From positions 207,523 to 271,522 of the forward strand of contig NZ_JAKCFA010000017.1 in NCBI RefSeq assembly GCF_024198215.1: a DNA stretch of 64,000 bases, in the 5' to 3' direction. The DNA comes from Myxococcus qinghaiensis. Its GTDB lineage: Bacteria > Myxococcota > Myxococcia > Myxococcales > Myxococcaceae. The notes under the pieces were generated by a model that did not search any database, had not been told where the DNA came from, and saw only the letters and a program-made list of their open reading frames with translations. A program made the translations under genes and the position numbers. Positions 60,103 through 64,000 of the stretch are shown in pieces (position 1 is the stretch's first letter; the number at the start of each line of letters is the position of its first letter).

Positions 60103-60555
60103 ATGGCCCAAGAGACCCAAGATTCCATTCAGGGGTTTGAGTACGACTGGCTGGCCTGCGACCAGGAAGGATTCGTAGGCTTCTTCAGCACCGCGGGCGG
60201 TGGTTATGCGCCGGACGAGTTCCTCCAGGACGTCCACGCACACGACCAGGCGATTTCCGTCATCCGGTCCATGGCGCCGTGCACGGAGCCAGTACCTGAA
60301 CCTGGGCAGCTCTCCGAACCTGGGGACCCTTGGCAACAGATGGCAGCGCGAGGGCTCTACGCCTTCGACTCCTCGTTCCACGGTGGCCTCTATCAACTCA
60401 CCGCCGCACCAACGGACCCCGTGCGGCTCAGCGACCTCCCTGAAGCGGCGGCACGCGTCGCGGGGCAGCTCGTCTACCGGGGCCTCCGCTTCTCGGCGCT
60501 CAAGTCCATCAGTGAGGACCTGCTGCGGGCCCGGCCCGGACAGCCGCTCCCCTGA
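60103..60555 (+). CDS. Probable immunity-family protein
   Basis: A 150-residue soluble protein. F-E-Y-D-W-L-A-C-D-Q-E-G-F-V-G-F-F-S-T-A-G-G-G at the start is a pattern (D-W-x-A-x-D-x-x-G-x-V-G-x-F-x-T-A-G) that I associate with small immunity-type proteins in polymorphic-toxin loci; then G-L-Y-A-F-D-S-S-F-H-G-G-L-Y-Q-L and D-L-P-E-A-A-A-R-V-A. It follows the cysteine protein by 40 bp and is probably co-transcribed. No cognate toxin is adjacent. Confidence 0.6.
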   Translation: MAQETQDSIQGFEYDWLACDQEGFVGFFSTAGGGYAPDEFLQDVHAHDQAISVIRSMAPCTEPVPEPGQLSEPGDPWQQMAARGLYAFDSSFHGGLYQLTAAPTDPVRLSDLPEAAARVAGQLVYRGLRFSALKSISEDLLRARPGQPLP

Positions 60556-60858
60556 CTGCCCGCTGGCAGCGCATTGGCCGTCATGAGCCATTCGTGCCCA
60601 GAGGAGCCAAGCTGATCTCAGCGTAGGTCTTTGCCCACCCAGCGCCGGCTGGATGCACGTCCAGCCCCGTGGACGGACTGCCCGCCCGCAATGTGGGCAC
60701 GCGCCCCCAAGAGCTCTCGGCACGTCCATTGCTGAACACGTGGACACCGCGAGCGCATCTGGCGACCGCTGAGTCCTCCACCGGCGGGAGCCGGGCAGGT
60801 TCGGCCTGCAGCCAGACGTCTCGCGAGACGATTTCCTCGCCAGCTCTGAAAGCCCACC
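60556..60858. other. 303-bp region upstream of MopE copy 2
   Basis: No gene is supported. It contains a 14-bp palindrome 28 bp before the next start and must hold the promoter of the second MopE-RHS module. Confidence 0.5.
60817..60830. promoter_or_regulatory. 14-bp perfect palindrome upstream of MopE copy 2
   Basis: CGTCTCGCGAGACG is fully self-complementary and lies 28 bp before the ATG at 60859. No equivalent stands in the same place before MopE copy 1. Confidence 0.4.
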
Positions 60859-62457
60859 ATGCCTCGAACCTCCTGTGCCGACACGCGGCAGTGGCACCTC
60901 CATGCCCGTCGGTTCGCACTCCTCGCCATCACCATGGCTCTTCCGACGCTGGCAGCGCAGCCAGCAGCCACACCGCTCTCACTGGATGCGGGAACGAGCG
61001 CGGTCCCCATGGGCTGCAACGGCTGCGAACCGCAGCCGGAGGTCTGCGAGCCCGAACGTTGTGATGGGCTCGACAACGATTGCGACGACCTCATCGACGA
61101 GGGAGTCACCCTCACCCTCTATCGAGATGCGGATGGAGACCAGAAAGGCGCCGGCCCTGGACGACAAGGCTGCCTTGCCCAGGGGTGGGTCACCAACAAC
61201 AGTGATTGTGACGACAACAATTCCTCCCTATGGCAATGGGTGAGGTACTACCGCGACGCGGACGGCGACGGCTTCGGAGCCCCAGGCAACTGGAAGGATG
61301 CGTGCGGAAAGCCTGCCGGCTACGTCACGGATGCCACGGACTGCAACGATGGCTCGACATCCATCAAGCCCGGCGCCTTCAAGTCCTGTGGGATTGGAGC
61401 ATGCACCAACAGCATCCCGGCATGCGTCAACGGTGCCGAGTCAGCTTGCATCCCCAAGCCCGCGACCACGGAAGTCTGCGACCAGGTCGACAACAACTGC
61501 AATGGACTGGTGGATGACCTGCCGCCGGTCTCCTGTGGTGTGGGCTTCTGCCAGCGAACCGTGGCGGCCTGCGCCAACCACTGTGAGTGGGAGGAGCCCC
61601 GCGATGGGAAACCGCCCGTTGAGGTGTGCACCTGGGGAGCAAATATCTGCCAGCCGGGCACGCCTCGAGCCGAGGTCTGCAACGGAGCGGACGACAATTG
61701 TAATGGGACCACTGATGAAGGCGTCCTGCTGACGCTCTATCGCGACGGGGACGGTGATGGGCATGGAGCGGGGGCTCCGATTGGAACCAGTTGCAGCCTG
61801 CCTGCCGGGACGTCCTCCAGCGGCCTGGATTGCAACGATGCCAACGCAGCGGTGCGCCCAGGTGCTCTGAAGCACTGTGGTGTGGGAGCCTGCGCGGCCA
61901 GCATCCAGTCCTGCGTCAACGGCGCCGAGCAGACCTGTACACCGCGTCCTCCCCAGACGGAGTCCTGCGACCAGGTCGACAACGACTGCAACGGGCAGGT
62001 GGACGACGTTCCGCCCAAGACGTGCGGCGTCGGTGCCTGCATTCGCAGCGTTGCCGCATGCGCAATGGGTTGCTGGGAGGAAGAGACCGAGGACGGCAAA
62101 CCTCCAAGGCAGGTGTGCGAATGGGGAGACCATGGTGTCTGCGTTCCAGGACAGCCTCGTGCGGAGGTCTGTGCCAACGGCCTCGACGAAGATTGCAATG
62201 GCTCGCCCGATGACGCCAGCGACACGTCCACCTGGGTCCAGTTCTTCGCGGACCAGGACCATGATGGCCATGGCGCCAACTGGGAGCCCCTGAGCGCCTG
62301 TCGACAGCCCGCGAATACATCCCGGACTCCAGGCGACTGTGACGACACCCGGGCTGACATGAAGCCAGGCGCTGTCGAGGTCTGCGACGGAGTCGACAAC
62401 AACTGCTCGGGGTCGCCCGACGAAGGCAACGTCTGCGACCAGTCCCTCTGCCAATAA
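60859..62457 (+). CDS. MopE-like secreted cysteine-rich metal-binding protein (copy 2)
   Basis: A 532-residue exported protein, paralogue of the one at 47225. The signal is within residues 1-35 (F-A-L-L-A-I-T-M-A-L-P-T-L-A-A). The repeat order is the same: C-D-G-L-D-N-D-C-D-D, Y-R-D-A-D-G-D-Q-K-G, Y-R-D-A-D-G-D-G-F-G-A-P, C-N-G-A-D-D-N-C-N-G-T, and the same end C-D-Q-S-L-C-Q. Long stretches of protein match copy 1 exactly (for example Y-V-T-D-A-T-D-C-N-D-G), with diverged positions between, so the duplication is old. The RHS gene follows after 29 bp. Confidence 0.88.
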   Translation: MPRTSCADTRQWHLHARRFALLAITMALPTLAAQPAATPLSLDAGTSAVPMGCNGCEPQPEVCEPERCDGLDNDCDDLIDEGVTLTLYRDADGDQKGAGPGRQGCLAQGWVTNNSDCDDNNSSLWQWVRYYRDADGDGFGAPGNWKDACGKPAGYVTDATDCNDGSTSIKPGAFKSCGIGACTNSIPACVNGAESACIPKPATTEVCDQVDNNCNGLVDDLPPVSCGVGFCQRTVAACANHCEWEEPRDGKPPVEVCTWGANICQPGTPRAEVCNGADDNCNGTTDEGVLLTLYRDGDGDGHGAGAPIGTSCSLPAGTSSSGLDCNDANAAVRPGALKHCGVGACAASIQSCVNGAEQTCTPRPPQTESCDQVDNDCNGQVDDVPPKTCGVGACIRSVAACAMGCWEEETEDGKPPRQVCEWGDHGVCVPGQPRAEVCANGLDEDCNGSPDDASDTSTWVQFFADQDHDGHGANWEPLSACRQPANTSRTPGDCDDTRADMKPGAVEVCDGVDNNCSGSPDEGNVCDQSLCQ

Positions 62458-62486
62458 CCCGCATTCTTCTTTCGTGAACATCCATC

Positions 62487-63815
62487 ATGAGACACGACTC
62501 TCAATCCCCGCGCCCTCCGGGACGCATCAAGCGCTTCGCGGCGAACCTCACGCTGTTCTTCTACGGCACGCAGTTGCTGAGCAGTTGCGTGCCCGCAGGT
62601 TCACCCTCGAATGAGGGAAACTCCGCGGAGGTCGTGCGTGCCCGTGCGGCGCTCGACACCATTCCCTTCGAGCTGCGCCCCGACACGATTCTCGCCACCA
62701 CCTCCGCCACGCCCGAAGCTCCTGGCATCACCCCCTTCACAGCGAACGTGACGGCCAACGGCTCGGCCGCCGTCTCGATTCCGCTCTGGGTTCCCCCGGG
62801 ACGTGCGGGAATCCAACCCTCACTCTCCATCGTCTATGACAGCCAGGGCAGTGACGGACTGCTCGGCCCAGGCTTCAATCTGGCAGGCCTGTCTCAGATC
62901 ACCCTCTGCCCCAACTCCTTCGCGCGCGACGGCATCCTCCAGGCCGTGGACTTCCGCCATTGGCTGCTCCCGTCGGATAACCAGGTTTTCGACTTCTACA
63001 AGCGAGTCTATTGCCTGGACGGCGCGCGGTTGGCGCCTGCTGGCACTCGTGCATTCAAGCTGGAGCAGGATGCCTACGCCACCATCCGCATCCCCGACAG
63101 CAACATGCCCGCCAATCCAGAGACCTTCGAGGTGCGTGGACGCGATGGGCTCATCCGAACCTACGGGCGCGCGACCACGGTCCAGGGAGCGTCGCGAGAT
63201 GACGCACTCCTCCGGGGCTTTCACAGGGGATTCAAGCGAGAGACCGTCGATGATGTCTTCGGTACAGGCATCTTCGAGACAGGCAACATCGAGACGACCG
63301 ACTCAGGTGTCGCGACCATCACCTGGGCGCTCGCCTCCATCAAGGACCGCTTCGGCAACCAAATGGATGTGTATTATGACCAAGCGCCCGCCGTTGACGC
63401 GACGTCCGTCGCCTGGCATCGACCATCACGCATCGTCTACTCCAGCTTCCGCGGTGATGCCGTCGACCCGGAGCCCGGTTCGACGCCGGTCACCGCCGAA
63501 GACGGACGACGTGAGGTCACCTTCGAGTACGAGTCCCGGCCCGATACCTTCACCGGCTACCTCTCCGGCGTGAAGGTCGGACGCGACTTCCGGCTGTCAC
63601 GCATCAACATGAAAGGCCCGGGCCTCTCTCCAGGTGGAAACACGGTCTCCACGGTCCTGCTGCGCTCCTACAAGTTGCAGTACCACCCCGGCGCCGTCAG
63701 TCGGCGCAGTCTGTTGACCGAGTTGCGCGAGTGCGATGGCCGCGACGTCTGCAAGACGCCCATTCGCTTTGACTGGGAGCAGGGCTCCTGGGACTTCGAC
63801 TACATGCCGGCGTAA
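62487..63815 (+). pseudogene. RHS lipoprotein copy 2, truncated by an insertion
   Basis: The 442 residues match the first 435 or so of RHS copy 1: the same signal and lipobox (Y-G-T-Q-L-L-S-S-C), SpvB domain (G-I-T-P-F-T-A-N-V) and following region (R-F-D-W-E-Q-G-S-W-D-F-D-Y). Similarity stops after D-Y-M-P at 63809. The next bases, GCG then TAA (63813-63815), belong to foreign DNA that starts GTAACCG at 63812, so the stop codon is supplied by the insertion. It lacks the VCBS, RHS and tip parts (about 1900 residues). It may still be secreted as a short lipoprotein, but as a toxin it is broken, unless the remainder continues on the other side of the insertion. Confidence 0.82.
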
Positions 63816-64000
63816 CCGTTCAGGGGTGGTGTTGAGGCCGTCGTCGCGGTGTGCAACCCGTGGCGGATGCAAACGAAACCCACTGCGACGCTGGAATCGA
63901 AGATTGAACGACTGGTCCACGAGCACCTGGTGGAGCAGCAACGGCTGGTGAAGGCGGCGGTGGAGCGCGCGTTCTCGGTGTTGGCTCCCGCGCCCTCCGT
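63812..64000 (+). mobile_element. Left end of an insertion sequence (partial, IS66-like guess)
   Basis: Homology to RHS copy 1 ends at 63809 and the new sequence begins GTAACCGTTCAGGGG, which resembles IS66-family ends (GTAA-type termini). An open frame starts at 63867. The right end lies outside the window, so target-site duplication cannot be checked. Confidence 0.5.
63867..64000 (+). CDS. Partial open frame, probable transposase-associated protein
   Basis: From ATG 63867, 44 codons run without a stop to the window edge: M-Q-T-K-P-T-A-T-L-E-S-K-I-E-R-L-V-H-E-H-L, then R-L-V-K-A-A-V-E-R-A-F-S-V-L. A charged amphipathic helix at the start of an IS open frame is common in accessory Tnp proteins. 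Too short to identify with confidence. Confidence 0.4.
   Translation, partial: MQTKPTATLESKIERLVHEHLVEQQRLVKAAVERAFSVLAPAPS

Overview
The window looks like chromosomal DNA from a myxobacterium, most likely Myxococcaceae (Myxococcus, Corallococcus or Pyxidicoccus type). GC content and GC3 are very high throughout. There is a MYXO-CTERM sorting tail (gene at 34250-35272), an SP21-like small heat-shock protein, two MopE-like cysteine-rich metal-binding proteins, and many lipobox proteins. About 50 protein genes are supported. I see no rRNA, tRNA or CRISPR array.

Layout. 1-3483: a very large membrane protein with an N-terminal zinc ribbon and 15-residue repeats, cut by the left edge. 3.7-11.5 kb: a GNAT acetyltransferase, endonuclease III, a phospholipase-D/cardiolipin-synthase-type enzyme, an acyl-CoA oxidase carrying a TerB-like N-terminus, a SnoaL-like lipoprotein and small unknowns. 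11.6-17.5 kb: a 5'-nucleotidase lipoprotein, ClpP away from clpX, fumarase C, an ABM monooxygenase and a PspC-domain protein. 17.7-20.8 kb: the glyoxylate-shunt pair aceB-aceA with a clear terminator. 20.9-36.6 kb: a radical SAM/B12 protein, a serine hydrolase, a PLP decarboxylase, a haloalkane-dehalogenase-like lipoprotein divergent from a LysR gene, Hsp20, MarR, a polysaccharide-lyase-like MYXO-CTERM protein and AstA. 36.6-47 kb: a transglutaminase-like protein, an unusual chemoreceptor fused to a family-5 solute-binding domain, a cysteine-rich lipoprotein, DedA, and an APC-family antiporter.

47.2-64 kb is an accessory polymorphic-toxin island. A MopE-like secreted protein is followed 30 bp later by a 2353-aa SpvB/VCBS/RHS lipoprotein with a variable C-terminal tip. 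A 95-aa immunity candidate overlaps the end of that gene. An array of probable orphan immunity genes follows: a barstar-domain protein, a SMI1/KNR4-like protein, two related small cysteine proteins and others, with one methyltransferase among them. The MopE-RHS pair is then repeated from 60859. The second RHS gene breaks off at 63812, where an IS-like end supplies its stop codon.

The most distinctive objects are (a) the duplicated MopE-RHS toxin module with its immunity array and insertion-disrupted second copy, and (b) the chemoreceptor whose solute-binding domain lies C-terminal to the signalling hairpin, so it should be cytoplasmic. Functions are assigned from motifs read by eye; no database search was run.
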